This document shows, one piece after another, positions 8,572 to 16,989 of a DNA stretch of 32,119 nt (position 1 is the stretch's first letter; the number at the start of each line of letters is the position of its first letter). The translations under genes were made by a program, and so were the position numbers. The DNA is from Acidimicrobiales bacterium (GTDB lineage Bacteria > Actinomycetota > Acidimicrobiia > Acidimicrobiales > Ilumatobacteraceae): NCBI GenBank assembly GCA_030830415.1, contig JAURNB010000085.1:1-32119 (forward strand). The letters are read 5' to 3'. The notes beneath the pieces are model-generated. The model made no database searches and was not told where the DNA came from. It saw only the letters and a list, made by a program, of their open reading frames with translations.

Positions 8572-10497
8572 CTACTGCTGCACTGGTGCGAGTAGGCAAC
8601 GGCAGCCAGCATGAGCTAGCGGATGAAGATTTCCTGTCGGAAATTCCTTGCCGAGTGCAATAGAACCTGCAAGCGAATTGTCTTCAGCGTCTGGGCATTC
8701 TGGGCCGTTCGGATCGACCATCCAGCACACTTGCGTACCTGGTTTTACCCCTGCAAAAAAACCGCGACTGTAAGACAAACATGCAATGTCGTCGACTTGT
8801 TCATCAATGTGTTGACTCTTCCACTGCCGATAGACCCCGCGCAATGCTTTAGCCATTGCAACGCGATCTGTGCCGTTTTGTTCAATTGCTTTTGCAAGAC
8901 GATCACGCAACGGTTTTACCAGTTGAACACCGATTAATACATCGACTGCGGGAATGACATCGGTGACTTTTGCACTCTTTGCCGCACCTTTGGCCGCAGC
9001 CATGATGTCTTCAGAAATTGCATCGCCATAGCGCTTTGCATGCACTTCTTGTTCACCAACCATTGCATCGACTGTGAGTGTATTTTTCTTGCCACGTAAA
9101 TATTCAAGAACTTCATTTTCTTCATCGGCAAGCACACGCTTTAACTTGCGCGACATTCCAACAACAACTGGCGCAAGTACTTCATCACGTTTTGCAAAAG
9201 CACCTGCGTCGTGCATGGGCTGTACTGGCACAACTGCGGTTGCAGTTTCCTCTACCACTTCTACTTTTTTCGTTGATTTCCGTGGCTCAACAACTTTTCC
9301 ACCAGATACGGCGTTGCTTGCAGCTTTGTCGACAGTTGCTTCACGTAGACGTGCGAACAAGTTTTCTACTGCCTGGGCGTTGGCGTCACTCTTTGGTGCA
9401 ACAGTTTTGTCAACACTTGGATGTTCTGGGTTGACTCCGCCTGAAGTTTCTGGCCGAGGGCGATCTTTAGAAAAAAGACTCACTACGTTCGACTTTTCAT
9501 CTTCCACAACCGCGGTGGTTTCTATAACTTCAACGGCCGGAGCCTCTTCAACAATCGCTTCAACAACTGCGGCCTCTTCAATAACTTCAACGAGCACTTC
9601 TGCGGTGGGTGTTTCTTCTTCCACAACAGCGACAACGTCAATCACCACATCAACAATCTCTTCAACGATTTCTTCAACAACCACTTGTGTTGCTTCAGGC
9701 TCAATTTCTTCTAATTTTGTGTGGTCGAAAAGCTCAATAACTTCAGGTTCTTCTGCTTCTGCTTCCGCTTCAGCAAATGCTTCCACTACGCGTTCCAACA
9801 CAATGGTCGGAACGGGCCCTGTTGTTGGAGCCAAGTTGATGTATTCACGTGGGAGGTCGTGGTCAACCGAGACCAGACCCGTCATCACATCGTCTGTCGC
9901 TAAACGGGCACGTTCAAATGCATTCAACAAACGGTCACGATTATGAATGAGTTGTTCAATTTGTTCACGAGCAAGTTCACGACGACGCGCAAGCTCGGTG
10001 AGAACCTTTTCACGGTATTCGCGAGCTTCATTCACCATGTCGCGACCCTGCTGTTTGGCAAGTTCAATTTCAGCTTCCGCATCGGCAGCTGCGTCTTCAC
10101 GCCTGCGAACCGCTTCTAATTCAGCTTCTTCACGCAAACGTGTTGCATCGGAACTCGCTTCTTTCACCAAGCGAGTTGCGGCTTCTTCGGCACGTAGGCG
10201 AATTTGGCTGCTCGCTTCGCGCGCTGTGCCCAGTACCCGGGCGGCTTCTTCACCTAAAAGCGCGGTGACCACTTCTTCGTCGAGCATTCCTGGGGCAGAC
10301 ATTCCCCGCGTTTGCATTGCTTTGAGTTCGCTCTCGAGGAAGCGCTCGCGCTCTTGGAGGCGAGCCATCTCGGCTGACACCATCCGCAAAAAATCACGAA
10401 CTTCGGTCTGATCGAATCCACGACGGCTGACATTGAAAGAAGCCGCACTCACCGCTGCAGGCGAGGAAGGGTCGGGACGTGAAAAAGAGATCGCCAT
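8572..10497 (-). CDS. DivIVA-domain coiled-coil protein with phage-head-morphogenesis-like C-terminus
   Basis: A 641-residue protein. Residues 1-50 contain the DivIVA/Wag31-type membrane-curvature motif (AASFNVSRRGFDQTEVRDFLRMV), followed by a long coiled coil (about 45-200) and an acidic, Val/Glu-rich low-complexity stretch (about 230-340). The last 150 residues are different. They contain WKSQHIDEQVDD, a Cys pair about residues 591 and 601 (CPDAEDN), and HPLAHAGCRC near the end. That arrangement resembles the C-terminus of Mu gpF/SPP1 gp7-type head proteins, a similarity I infer by eye. DivIVA proteins organise polar growth and septation. The frame is open to a TTG at 10554, but ATG 10497 gives the usual short DivIVA N-terminus. 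It sits downstream of the YlbL-like gene. Confidence 0.85.
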   Translation of the reverse strand: MAISFSRPDPSSPAAVSAASFNVSRRGFDQTEVRDFLRMVSAEMARLQERERFLESELKAMQTRGMSAPGMLDEEVVTALLGEEAARVLGTAREASSQIRLRAEEAATRLVKEASSDATRLREEAELEAVRRREDAAADAEAEIELAKQQGRDMVNEAREYREKVLTELARRRELAREQIEQLIHNRDRLLNAFERARLATDDVMTGLVSVDHDLPREYINLAPTTGPVPTIVLERVVEAFAEAEAEAEEPEVIELFDHTKLEEIEPEATQVVVEEIVEEIVDVVIDVVAVVEEETPTAEVLVEVIEEAAVVEAIVEEAPAVEVIETTAVVEDEKSNVVSLFSKDRPRPETSGGVNPEHPSVDKTVAPKSDANAQAVENLFARLREATVDKAASNAVSGGKVVEPRKSTKKVEVVEETATAVVPVQPMHDAGAFAKRDEVLAPVVVGMSRKLKRVLADEENEVLEYLRGKKNTLTVDAMVGEQEVHAKRYGDAISEDIMAAAKGAAKSAKVTDVIPAVDVLIGVQLVKPLRDRLAKAIEQNGTDRVAMAKALRGVYRQWKSQHIDEQVDDIACLSYSRGFFAGVKPGTQVCWMVDPNGPECPDAEDNSLAGSIALGKEFPTGNLHPLAHAGCRCLLAPVQQ

Positions 10498-10531
10498 TTG
10501 AAAGACAATACGCTGTATTACCCCTCTTCTT

Positions 10532-10550
10532 GTGGCATTCCCCATGCCAC
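10532..10550. repeat. Perfect 7-bp hairpin between the YlbL-like and DivIVA genes
   Basis: GTGGCAT (10532-10538) and ATGCCAC (10544-10550) form a perfect 7-bp stem with a five-base loop in the 66-base gap between the protease stop and the DivIVA start. No T-run follows on either strand, so it is not a standard terminator. It may be an mRNA processing or stability element, or a regulator site. Confidence 0.5.
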
Positions 10551-10563
10551 TCAAGGTGCAGCC

Positions 10564-11700
10564 TTATTGTTTCAGCCCACCGCCGTATTTCTGCAATGCC
10601 TTCAGTGCCTCGTCGAGGTTCTTCACGGGAATCACCGCGAATGACTTCCCCGCTACCGCTTTTGCATCGGCAATTTCTGCCTCGGTCTGCGCAGCGGGTA
10701 TCAAAAACACCTTTGCCCCCGACGCTTTCACCGCAACTGCCTTTTGATGCAACGCACCAATGGCTCCAACATTGCCATCTTCGTCAATGGTTCCCGTTGT
10801 TGCCACTTTGACATTCCCCGCCAAAGCCCCAGGAGTGAGTTCATCGAGTAGCGACAACGTAAAAGCAAGACCAGCTGACGGCCCGCCTATGGAATCGGTG
10901 TCGATATCGACTTCAAAAGGAACTTCAACGGTGCGTGTATCGGCCGGCACAAAGCCAATAATGGCTCGACTGGGGTCGCCGGGGCTCGGAATGAGCCGTA
11001 CTTTGACGTCGCGGCGCGATTTATTGGCATCGCTGTTCAAGTCGTGGATAGTGAGCGTGACCACCGAATTCAGTTGAGCGCCTTTCATCACCTCGAGCAA
11101 AACATCGAGGGTGGGCGTTGGCTTTGCGTTGACCGCGTCGATGACATTGCCTGGTTCCAACACCTTGCATGCGGAGTCGGCTGTGGGTGCTTCATTACAA
11201 ATGACTTGTTCCAAAATGATCGCGCCATACTTGAACGACACCTCGTAACCCAAGCGCTTGAGTGCAACATATTCAGCGATTTGCTTTGCCCCAATCATTG
11301 CTTGATAACCCAAACGACGTTGTGCAGTGGGGTTCACATTTCCAAAGCGTTGCTTTTTCGTTTGCACGTTGATGTCGGCATCGACCCATCCCACAAAACT
11401 TTCCAGTGCAGTGAGTTGCGTTCCAAATGCGGTAACAAAAAGAAAGGGATTTTCTGAGGTAAATCGTTTTGCGCCATCAAATGAAAGACGTGGCCCCACG
11501 GCATTAGTTTCACCCGGGGCAGTTTCCCACCTCTGTATAGGCATTGACCCAGAAACCACAATGGCCAATGGCACAAGCCATGCCAACGTGAGAATGGGTA
11601 AGGCCCACCACAAACGCCTGTGTGGCGTGGCAGGTTGCGGTGGCGGAGGTACCATTAGTGGCATCGTGCTCAATAGTTTCTCCGGGGTTAACTCAGTCAT
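10564..11700 (-). CDS. YlbL-like membrane-anchored PDZ / Lon-type (S16) serine protease
   Basis: A 378-residue protein with a Pro-rich cytoplasmic N-terminus, one signal-anchor helix (about 31-52), a PDZ domain (about 175-240, including LEPGNVIDAVNAKP) and a C-terminal Lon-type protease domain (about 250-378). The catalytic dyad appears to be Ser275 in GGPSAGL and Lys320 in HQKAVAV, a spacing typical of S16 peptidases. Family members are secreted-side proteases in Gram-positive bacteria; the Bacillus subtilis relative YlbL degrades the division inhibitor YneA. A role in cell-envelope or division control fits the DivIVA gene downstream, but is inference. The frame is open to 11838; ATG 11700, preceded by GAGAG, fits the protein better. 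It diverges from the gene at 11756. Confidence 0.9.
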   Translation of the reverse strand: MTELTPEKLLSTMPLMVPPPPQPATPHRRLWWALPILTLAWLVPLAIVVSGSMPIQRWETAPGETNAVGPRLSFDGAKRFTSENPFLFVTAFGTQLTALESFVGWVDADINVQTKKQRFGNVNPTAQRRLGYQAMIGAKQIAEYVALKRLGYEVSFKYGAIILEQVICNEAPTADSACKVLEPGNVIDAVNAKPTPTLDVLLEVMKGAQLNSVVTLTIHDLNSDANKSRRDVKVRLIPSPGDPSRAIIGFVPADTRTVEVPFEVDIDTDSIGGPSAGLAFTLSLLDELTPGALAGNVKVATTGTIDEDGNVGAIGALHQKAVAVKASGAKVFLIPAAQTEAEIADAKAVAGKSFAVIPVKNLDEALKALQKYGGGLKQ

Positions 11701-11755
11701 ATCGCTCTCGATTGTTGCACTCTCGAATAGTGATGTCACCATACGAGCAGTTGTA

Positions 11756-12043
11756 GTGGCCTTCCTCGCTTGCATCGCCATCTTTCTTCTGGGTCGGGGC
11801 GGTGCGGCACAAAACCTCATCGACAAGTTCCTCAGCAATGGCGCAAAAAGGGCTCCTCAGCCCGTTCTTGTGCGGGTCGACCGTCGCCAACAGCCCGTCT
11901 ATGAAGAACCCACCCCAACGCGCAAAGCCCAGTCATCGGCGATGTTGCTAGCGATCGCCGTTGCAGTGGGCGCCACCTTGGCCTTTGCCCTTTCATTTGT
12001 TGTGAGCTCAGCTGTTGGTTCCATTACTGGGTTGCTGAAGTAA
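11756..12043 (+). CDS. Small two-helix membrane protein, function unknown
   Basis: The 95-residue product has a hydrophobic segment at its very start (FLACIAIFLLG), a basic middle stretch (KRAPQPVLVRVDRRQQPVYEEPTPTRKAQS) and a second hydrophobic segment (about 61-90, AMLLAIAVAVGATLAFALSFVVSSAV). I do not recognise a family. The start is uncertain. GTG 11756 cuts into the first helix, whereas an in-frame GTG at 11666 would add 30 residues but overlap the first codons of the divergent protease gene. A tail-to-tail or hairpin topology with both ends outside is possible. Confidence 0.55.
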   Translation: MAFLACIAIFLLGRGGAAQNLIDKFLSNGAKRAPQPVLVRVDRRQQPVYEEPTPTRKAQSSAMLLAIAVAVGATLAFALSFVVSSAVGSITGLLK

Positions 12044-12068
12044 AAGTCTTCTTCGCTCGCCATTCACC

Positions 12069-12656
12069 ATGCAAGCCCACGAAGTATTACTCGCTAGCCA
12101 TGAAGGCAACACTGAATCACTGTGCACAGCCTTCGCATACGACAACGACCATATTCGTTCACTCGCACTTCACGGGCTACTAAAAAACAACGCTCTCACC
12201 GATGAGCAAGTACGCAGTGCAGAAGTTGACCCCTCGCGTTTAGTGCGTCACCGCTTGGCTCAACTCGGCGCAGTGGAACCACGCATTAACCTCTCCGTAC
12301 TTTTGCATGATGTCGATTTCGCCGTCGCGGAAACTGCTGCATGGTCGTTAGGAGAACGAGTCGATGTGACGCCTGAAGAGTTTGCTTTGCTGCTCGAAGG
12401 TGGCGCGCACCACGACCACGCCATTGTTCGCGAATCATGCATTGCCGCGCTAGGCGCCATCGGCGACCCGCGGGCCGTGCCAGTTATTTTGGAAGGCTGC
12501 AACGACAAACCCGCCGTGCGGCGTCGTGCCATTTTGGCTCTCGCTCCCTTCGACGGGCCAGAAGTAACGGCAGCGCTGGAAAAAGCTCTTCTCGACCGCG
12601 ACTGGCAGGTACGCCAAGCCGCTGAAGACCTTCTTGCCATTGAGAAAGAACTGTAA
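12069..12656 (+). CDS. HEAT-repeat protein
   Basis: The 195-residue product consists of four to five alpha-helical HEAT/PBS-lyase-type repeats. The clearest units are VRESCIAALGAIGDPRAVPVI, VRRRAILALAPFDGPEVTAAL and WQVRQAAEDLL, each with the conserved Ala/Leu spacing and the Asp-Pro or Gly-Pro turn. There is no signal peptide or membrane helix. Such proteins act as protein-binding scaffolds; no partner is evident. It lies 25 bases after the small membrane protein gene and 66 bases before the Rieske oxygenase gene, from which it is separated by two inverted repeats. It therefore more likely belongs with the preceding gene. Confidence 0.8.
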   Translation: MQAHEVLLASHEGNTESLCTAFAYDNDHIRSLALHGLLKNNALTDEQVRSAEVDPSRLVRHRLAQLGAVEPRINLSVLLHDVDFAVAETAAWSLGERVDVTPEEFALLLEGGAHHDHAIVRESCIAALGAIGDPRAVPVILEGCNDKPAVRRRAILALAPFDGPEVTAALEKALLDRDWQVRQAAEDLLAIEKEL

Positions 12657-12676
12657 AACCCTCACAATTCGCCGCA

Positions 12677-12704
12677 AGGTACCGATACCTACTCTGAGCC
12701 AGAG
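12677..12704 (+). promoter_or_regulatory. Two adjacent inverted repeats, candidate operator upstream of the Rieske oxygenase gene
   Basis: AGGTA-CCGA-TACCT (12677-12690) and CTCTG-AGC-CAGAG (12692-12704) lie side by side, ending 18 bases before the oxygenase start. TetR-family regulators bind short palindromes in just this position, and the regulator gene overlaps the end of the oxygenase gene. That it binds here is inference. The second repeat could also form a small hairpin in the mRNA. Confidence 0.45.
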
Positions 12705-12722
12705 AAGTTCTAACGTAAAGCC

Positions 12723-13976
12723 ATGGATGCTGCACTAATTGAACGGCTCACGCGTGAAATGGAAGCGCAATTTGCTCGTCCGGGCGAACCTGCTGGCTTC
12801 CCCAAGTTTCACGATATTTCGGTTGATCGATACATCACCGATGAGTTCTACGAACTTGAGCGCAAACATTTGTGGTCAAAGGTCTGGGTCATGGCGGGTC
12901 GTGCCGAAGATGTTCCCAACCCCGGTGACTACTTCACATTCGGCGATTTAAAAGTCCCCATCGTTGTCGTGCGCGGCAACGATATGAAAGTGCGCGCTTT
13001 CTACAACACGTGTCAACACCGTGGCGCACCTGTAGTTCGCGACAAGGTGGGTTGCGCCAATCAACTCCGTTGTCAGTACCACGGCTGGGTGTACAGCATC
13101 GACAACGGAAACCTCGTCAGCATCCCCGATGAACGTGACTTCATTGATTTTTGTCGCGAAGATAAATCACTCAGCGCCATTTCCTGCGATGTTTGGCAAG
13201 GATGGGTGTTTGTGAATCAAGACCCCAATGCAGCGTCACTCCAAGAATGGTTTGGTGTGCCGTTTGCGCAAATGGAAGAACTCGCAGGCGAAGAGCTACG
13301 CGCAGTTGGACCCCGCAGCATGACTATTCCATGTAACTGGAAAGTAACTGCAGAAGCATTTTTTGAGGTATATCACTTCAAATTTATTCACGACCGCGGT
13401 GGCTGGTCGGCACTCGACAACCGTGGAGCAACTATGGGTCTTTTCCCGAATGGTTGCAGCCGCATGGTCACTCCTTTTTCTAAAAAGGCAGTAGAAATGC
13501 GCGGCATGAAAGATTGGTCAGACTTCCAAAAGTTTTCTGATCCGCGATTCATCGATATTCCTTCGGTCAACAACCTCATTCGTTCCACGAGCACTGCATT
13601 TAGTTTGTTTCCCAATCTCATTGCGCCCGTCGCGTCATACGGTTACCCATTTCTCATGTTCTGGCCGATTGACAAAAAAACAACGCGGCTCGACTGGGTG
13701 CACTACGCACCCAAGAACTGGGAAGGCGACGAGTTGCCACCACATTGGCAACAGCGCATGGACGAATTCGACCACATCATGGACGAAGACAAACGCAACA
13801 TGGCCCCTATGCAAGAGTCGCTTGAGTCACCGGCAATGAAAGGCATTGTGGTGAACTACCAAGAGCGTCGTATTTGGAACTTCCACGAGCAAGTTGACCG
13901 CATGATTGGTATTGAGAATATTCCCGAGCACATGCGCGTGCAGCAACTACTTGCTCCTTACATTGAACGTGAATAA
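12723..13976 (+). CDS. Rieske-type non-heme iron oxygenase, alpha subunit
   Basis: A 417-residue aromatic-ring-hydroxylating-dioxygenase-like protein. The N-terminal Rieske domain binds a [2Fe-2S] cluster through Cys97-x-His99 (CQHRG) and Cys117-x2-His120 (CQYHGW). The C-terminal catalytic domain has NWKVTAEAFFEVYH, giving iron ligands His218 and His223. Asp356 in DEDKRNM is a candidate third ligand. The residue that bridges Rieske and iron sites is Glu215, where dioxygenases usually have Asp. Glu is known in CntA-type oxygenases that act on quaternary amines. The substrate cannot be told. No ferredoxin or reductase gene is nearby, so it must use electron donors encoded elsewhere. Its stop overlaps the TetR start (TAATG). 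Confidence 0.92.
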   Translation: MDAALIERLTREMEAQFARPGEPAGFPKFHDISVDRYITDEFYELERKHLWSKVWVMAGRAEDVPNPGDYFTFGDLKVPIVVVRGNDMKVRAFYNTCQHRGAPVVRDKVGCANQLRCQYHGWVYSIDNGNLVSIPDERDFIDFCREDKSLSAISCDVWQGWVFVNQDPNAASLQEWFGVPFAQMEELAGEELRAVGPRSMTIPCNWKVTAEAFFEVYHFKFIHDRGGWSALDNRGATMGLFPNGCSRMVTPFSKKAVEMRGMKDWSDFQKFSDPRFIDIPSVNNLIRSTSTAFSLFPNLIAPVASYGYPFLMFWPIDKKTTRLDWVHYAPKNWEGDELPPHWQQRMDEFDHIMDEDKRNMAPMQESLESPAMKGIVVNYQERRIWNFHEQVDRMIGIENIPEHMRVQQLLAPYIERE

Positions 13977-14614
13977 TGGCTACCGCTCAGAAACCCCCTG
14001 CACCGCAACAGCGTTCTGAGTCCACTGTTGACCTTGTGTTGAAAGCTGTCATTCGTCGCCTTGAGGAAAGCGGCGAATCTCATCTCACCATCGATGACAT
14101 TCTTTTGGAAACAGGTGTGTCAAAAGGTTCTTTGTACTATCACTTCGGCGACCGCGAAGGTCTCATTTATGCAGCACGCATTGCTCAATACAGTTCTTAT
14201 CTAGAGAATGACTCCGAGGAACTGCGAGGTGGTCTTTTGACCTGCACGACGTTCGACCAATTTGTAGAAAATTTGCTTGGCCTCACTATTTTGAGCATGC
14301 AGAAAAACGACCGCAAAATACGTGCGATGCGTCTCAACGCAATCTCAAGCGCATATGGTCGTCCAGATTTGTGGTACGCGCTCCAAGAAAAGCAGCACCA
14401 ATACACCAATGCCATCACCGAAGTTTTCGAATATGGTCAAAAAATGGGTTGGGTGCGCACCGACGTCACTGCTCACGCGCTAGGCGTATTTGTTCAGGGT
14501 CATGCACTCTCGCGCATTTTGGTCGACCTCGACCACAACGAACTCGAGGCGGAGTCGTGGGTGAAAGTAATGAAGTTGACTTTTGATGTCATCTTCACGC
14601 CACCTGCAAAGTAG
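13976..14614 (+). CDS. TetR-family transcriptional regulator
   Basis: A 212-residue regulator. The N-terminal helix-turn-helix spans about residues 18-70, with LTIDDILLETGVSKGSLYYHFGDREGLI matching the TetR signature. The variable C-terminal domain (about 80-205) would bind the ligand. The start codon shares one base with the oxygenase stop, so the pair is translationally coupled and the regulator very likely controls its own operon. The two inverted repeats at 12677-12704 are the obvious operator candidates. The gene ends directly against the convergent Ddn-like gene, with no intervening base. Confidence 0.93.
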   Translation: MATAQKPPAPQQRSESTVDLVLKAVIRRLEESGESHLTIDDILLETGVSKGSLYYHFGDREGLIYAARIAQYSSYLENDSEELRGGLLTCTTFDQFVENLLGLTILSMQKNDRKIRAMRLNAISSAYGRPDLWYALQEKQHQYTNAITEVFEYGQKMGWVRTDVTAHALGVFVQGHALSRILVDLDHNELEAESWVKVMKLTFDVIFTPPAK

Positions 14615-15043
14615 TTAAATGCGAGTGAGTCGCACCAATGGAATGCGACGTTCCGTTTTTTCTGCATATGTGTTGTAGTCGGGCCAAATTGCGGCCATTG
14701 CATTCCACAATCTGTCGCGGTCTGCGCCTTCGGCGATAGTGCTCGCAGTTGCCTGAAACACATCGCCCTTTACTTGCAAAGTCACTTGTGGAGTATCGAG
14801 CATATTTTTGTACCACAACGGATGGTTCGCATCGCCACCACGTGATGCAACAACGATGTAGTCGTTGCCGTCCATTCCGTAAATGAGTGCACACCGTCGT
14901 TGAGCGCCAGATTTTCTTCCGGTAGTGGTGAGCAATAAGCACGGTACGCCTTGCCACATGTGGCCATCTTCACCGTTCGTTGCAACATAGGTTTTGATGT
15001 GGTTGGCGACGAACTCGATGGGGCTTTCCAAAATTTCAGACAT
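14615..15043 (-). CDS. Ddn-like F420-dependent nitroreductase-family protein
   Basis: The 142-residue product carries the family pattern LLLTTTGRKSGAQRRCALIY, then YIVVASRGGDANHPLWYKNM, and a C-terminal WPDYNTYAEKTERRIPLVRL. These are the F420-binding and active-site stretches of deazaflavin-dependent nitroreductases such as mycobacterial Ddn. The family reduces quinones or nitro compounds with F420H2, so the host should make F420. The family occurs mainly in Actinobacteria and Chloroflexi. It is followed upstream on the same strand by a methyltransferase gene nine bases away, probably the same operon. Confidence 0.88.
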   Translation of the reverse strand: MSEILESPIEFVANHIKTYVATNGEDGHMWQGVPCLLLTTTGRKSGAQRRCALIYGMDGNDYIVVASRGGDANHPLWYKNMLDTPQVTLQVKGDVFQATASTIAEGADRDRLWNAMAAIWPDYNTYAEKTERRIPLVRLTRI

Positions 15044-15052
15044 GGTGAAAGT

Positions 15053-15658
15053 CTAAGGTGCGCGATGCGCAACTAGTTGCACAACATGAGCAGTACCTGT
15101 GTGCAAGGAACCTTCCACCACATCGCGTTCTATTTCCTCAAGGTGGTCAAAGACCAGCCCGTGAAGTTCTGAACGAAGCAGTTCAGCTGTTGGCATGAGG
15201 GAAGCATCTTTTGGCCCACCTGTGTTGTTGGGAATTTGTGCCGGCGTATACGCCTCGAGAATGAACACTCCTCCTGGTTTCAAACCGGCTACAACCTGGC
15301 GATGCAGTTTGCGACGTAACTCTTGAGGAGTATGGGCATAAATCGACACCACGAGGTCCCATGAATTTGGTTGGATGTTGAAAGTTTCCAATTCACCACG
15401 CTCGGCCATCACAATGACCCCACGCTGCAGTGCAAGTCGCAGGGTTTTCGCTACACCTTTTTCCGACTGCTCAATAGAGGAAACAGTGAAACCTTGCTGC
15501 GCAAGCCATACAGCGTTTCGCCCCTCCCCTTCGGCCAGGCTCAGCGTTTCGCCGCGCTTGAGTTTTGCTACTGCAGATGCAAGAAACTCATTGGGTTCGG
15601 TGCCGTAGGCATAGTCGGTGTTGGCGTATTTTTCATTCCAAAAGTCACGAGTGCTCAC
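15053..15658 (-). CDS. Class I SAM-dependent methyltransferase, TehB/thiopurine-methyltransferase-like
   Basis: The 201-residue product begins with FWNEKYANTDYAYGTEPNEFL, typical of the TehB/Tpm-like group. Motif I follows as LSLAEGEGRNAVWLAQQGF (about 39-58) and a motif II acidic residue in VSSIEQS. WDLVVSIYAH is motif IV and LKPGGVFILEAY motif VI. Relatives methylate small molecules such as tellurite or thiols, and the substrate here is not evident. It starts with GTG and is the first gene of a two-gene minus-strand unit with the Ddn-like gene. It diverges from the DUF222-HNH gene over 89 bases. Confidence 0.87.
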   Translation of the reverse strand: MSTRDFWNEKYANTDYAYGTEPNEFLASAVAKLKRGETLSLAEGEGRNAVWLAQQGFTVSSIEQSEKGVAKTLRLALQRGVIVMAERGELETFNIQPNSWDLVVSIYAHTPQELRRKLHRQVVAGLKPGGVFILEAYTPAQIPNNTGGPKDASLMPTAELLRSELHGLVFDHLEEIERDVVEGSLHTGTAHVVQLVAHRAP

Positions 15659-15734
15659 TTGGTAACTCTAGTTGTCTGTTACACCCTGCACCTATCGTGT
15701 GCATATCGGCATTGCGCCCAGCACCGCACTTCAC

Positions 15735-15741
15735 AGGAAGG
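15735..15741 (+). promoter_or_regulatory. Strong ribosome binding site fixing the start of the DUF222-HNH gene
   Basis: AGGAAGG sits six bases before ATG 15748. The frame is open upstream to 15565, but that extension overlaps the divergent methyltransferase gene. This site therefore decides the start. Confidence 0.75.
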
Positions 15742-15747
15742 CACATC

Positions 15748-16989
15748 ATGGGCGCTCTACACCTCGTTTCAACACAAGACCACAACGCCTCAGTTCGGCA
15801 ATCTCTGCGCGAACTCTTACTTATTGAAGTGGCAACGCTCAATACCGAAGGCCTCAGGCGGGCACTCAAAAAGCTTTCCGAGGTACAAGCTTGGGTCGAC
15901 TCTTTTCACGTGCACCTCACCCGTCGACTTCAAGAAATCTCGGCCGTCTCGCAAGCAGTTCTGCCCGAGCAGGTTCTTGCTTCCGCAAGCGGCATCACTC
16001 GTAGCGATGCTCGCCGCGAGTTAAAGCGCGTTGAAATACTCAATGAGTTTCCCCAATTAGAGACAGCACTTCAATCTGGCTCTGTTTCCAGTGCACACAT
16101 CGATGTTGTTGCCCGCAACATGAGCACACTGAGTTCCGAAGAGCGCTCGCATCTCTCAGAGCAAAGTGAGTGGCTGGCAAATGTGGCCACCCACTCCACC
16201 CCCGACAACTTCTCTCGGGCGCTGAAACAAGCCGTATTACGCCTTTCGTCTCACAACGAACTCGAGCGCTTAGAGCAACAACGACGCAAAACTTGGTTAC
16301 GGCACTGGGTCGACCGCGACTCAGGGATGGTGTGCATGCACGGCGAATTTGACCCCGAATCAGGGCTGTCTGTAGTTGGCAAATTGCAACAGGTGGTCGA
16401 CCGTCTTTTCCATGAGCGCACTCCCAGTACCTGCCCCGAAGGCGAGGCACGCGTTCAGCACCTCAATGCATTGGGTCTCGTTGCCCTTGTGCACCAATCC
16501 AGCGAGGCCAATGGGCATGTTTCACCTCATCATCGTGCTGAAATCAGTGTGGTCATCGACTATCGCACACTTGTTGAAGGGGTGCATCCCAACACTCTCA
16601 TGCACACCGGAACCGATGTAAACATTCCCATCAGCACCATTCGCCGCATGGCATGTGAAGCAAAAATCATTCCCGTTGTTCTCAGTTCTGCAGGTGCTGT
16701 TCTCGACCTTGGTCGCTCTAGTCGTCTCGCTTCTCGGCAACAACGCCAAGCGCTCGAAGCAATGCACCCCACATGTGCAATTCCGCAATGCCAGGTTCCT
16801 GTGGGGCAATGCCAGCCACACCACCTCACGTTTTGGAATAGTGGCGGCCCCACCGACCTCAACAATCTCATTCCGCTCTGCGCCACACATCATCGATGCG
16901 TTCATGAAGGGGGCTGGAAGCTCTCACTCAACACAGAAACACGAAAGGTAGCGGTACGACAACCTGGGAGCAATACACTTCCCCCATGA
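15748..16989 (+). CDS. DUF222 domain-containing HNH endonuclease-like protein
   Basis: A 413-residue protein of the large actinobacterial DUF222-HNH family (including the 13E12 repeat proteins of mycobacteria). An N-terminal helical DUF222 region spans about 20-300, with the family phrase ITRSDARRELKRVE. A C-terminal HNH zinc-finger nuclease domain has CAIPQCQVPVGQCQPHH, then an Asn-rich turn (DLNNLIPLC) and ATHHRCVHEGGW. The Cys pairs and His residues of an HNH site are intact, so it could be catalytic. The biological role of this family is not settled. No direct repeats or disrupted gene flank it, so there is no sign that it is an inserted mobile element. Its stop overlaps the next start (ATGA). 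Confidence 0.9.
   Translation: MGALHLVSTQDHNASVRQSLRELLLIEVATLNTEGLRRALKKLSEVQAWVDSFHVHLTRRLQEISAVSQAVLPEQVLASASGITRSDARRELKRVEILNEFPQLETALQSGSVSSAHIDVVARNMSTLSSEERSHLSEQSEWLANVATHSTPDNFSRALKQAVLRLSSHNELERLEQQRRKTWLRHWVDRDSGMVCMHGEFDPESGLSVVGKLQQVVDRLFHERTPSTCPEGEARVQHLNALGLVALVHQSSEANGHVSPHHRAEISVVIDYRTLVEGVHPNTLMHTGTDVNIPISTIRRMACEAKIIPVVLSSAGAVLDLGRSSRLASRQQRQALEAMHPTCAIPQCQVPVGQCQPHHLTFWNSGGPTDLNNLIPLCATHHRCVHEGGWKLSLNTETRKVAVRQPGSNTLPP

Noticed and set aside
9074..9946. Long 290-codon plus-strand frame rich in Ser and Thr
   Set aside because: It is the antisense shadow of the Glu/Ala/Val-rich DivIVA coiled coil and low-complexity region; composition mirrors the real gene.
11327..11755. 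Upstream extension of the small membrane protein frame
   Set aside because: It runs opposite to and inside the protease gene, whose coding is clear; only GTG 11666 or 11756 are reasonable starts.
15748..16989. DUF222-HNH gene as a homing endonuclease or mobile insertion
   Set aside because: No split host gene, target duplication or flanking repeat is visible, and the gene is coupled to its downstream neighbour by an ATGA overlap.
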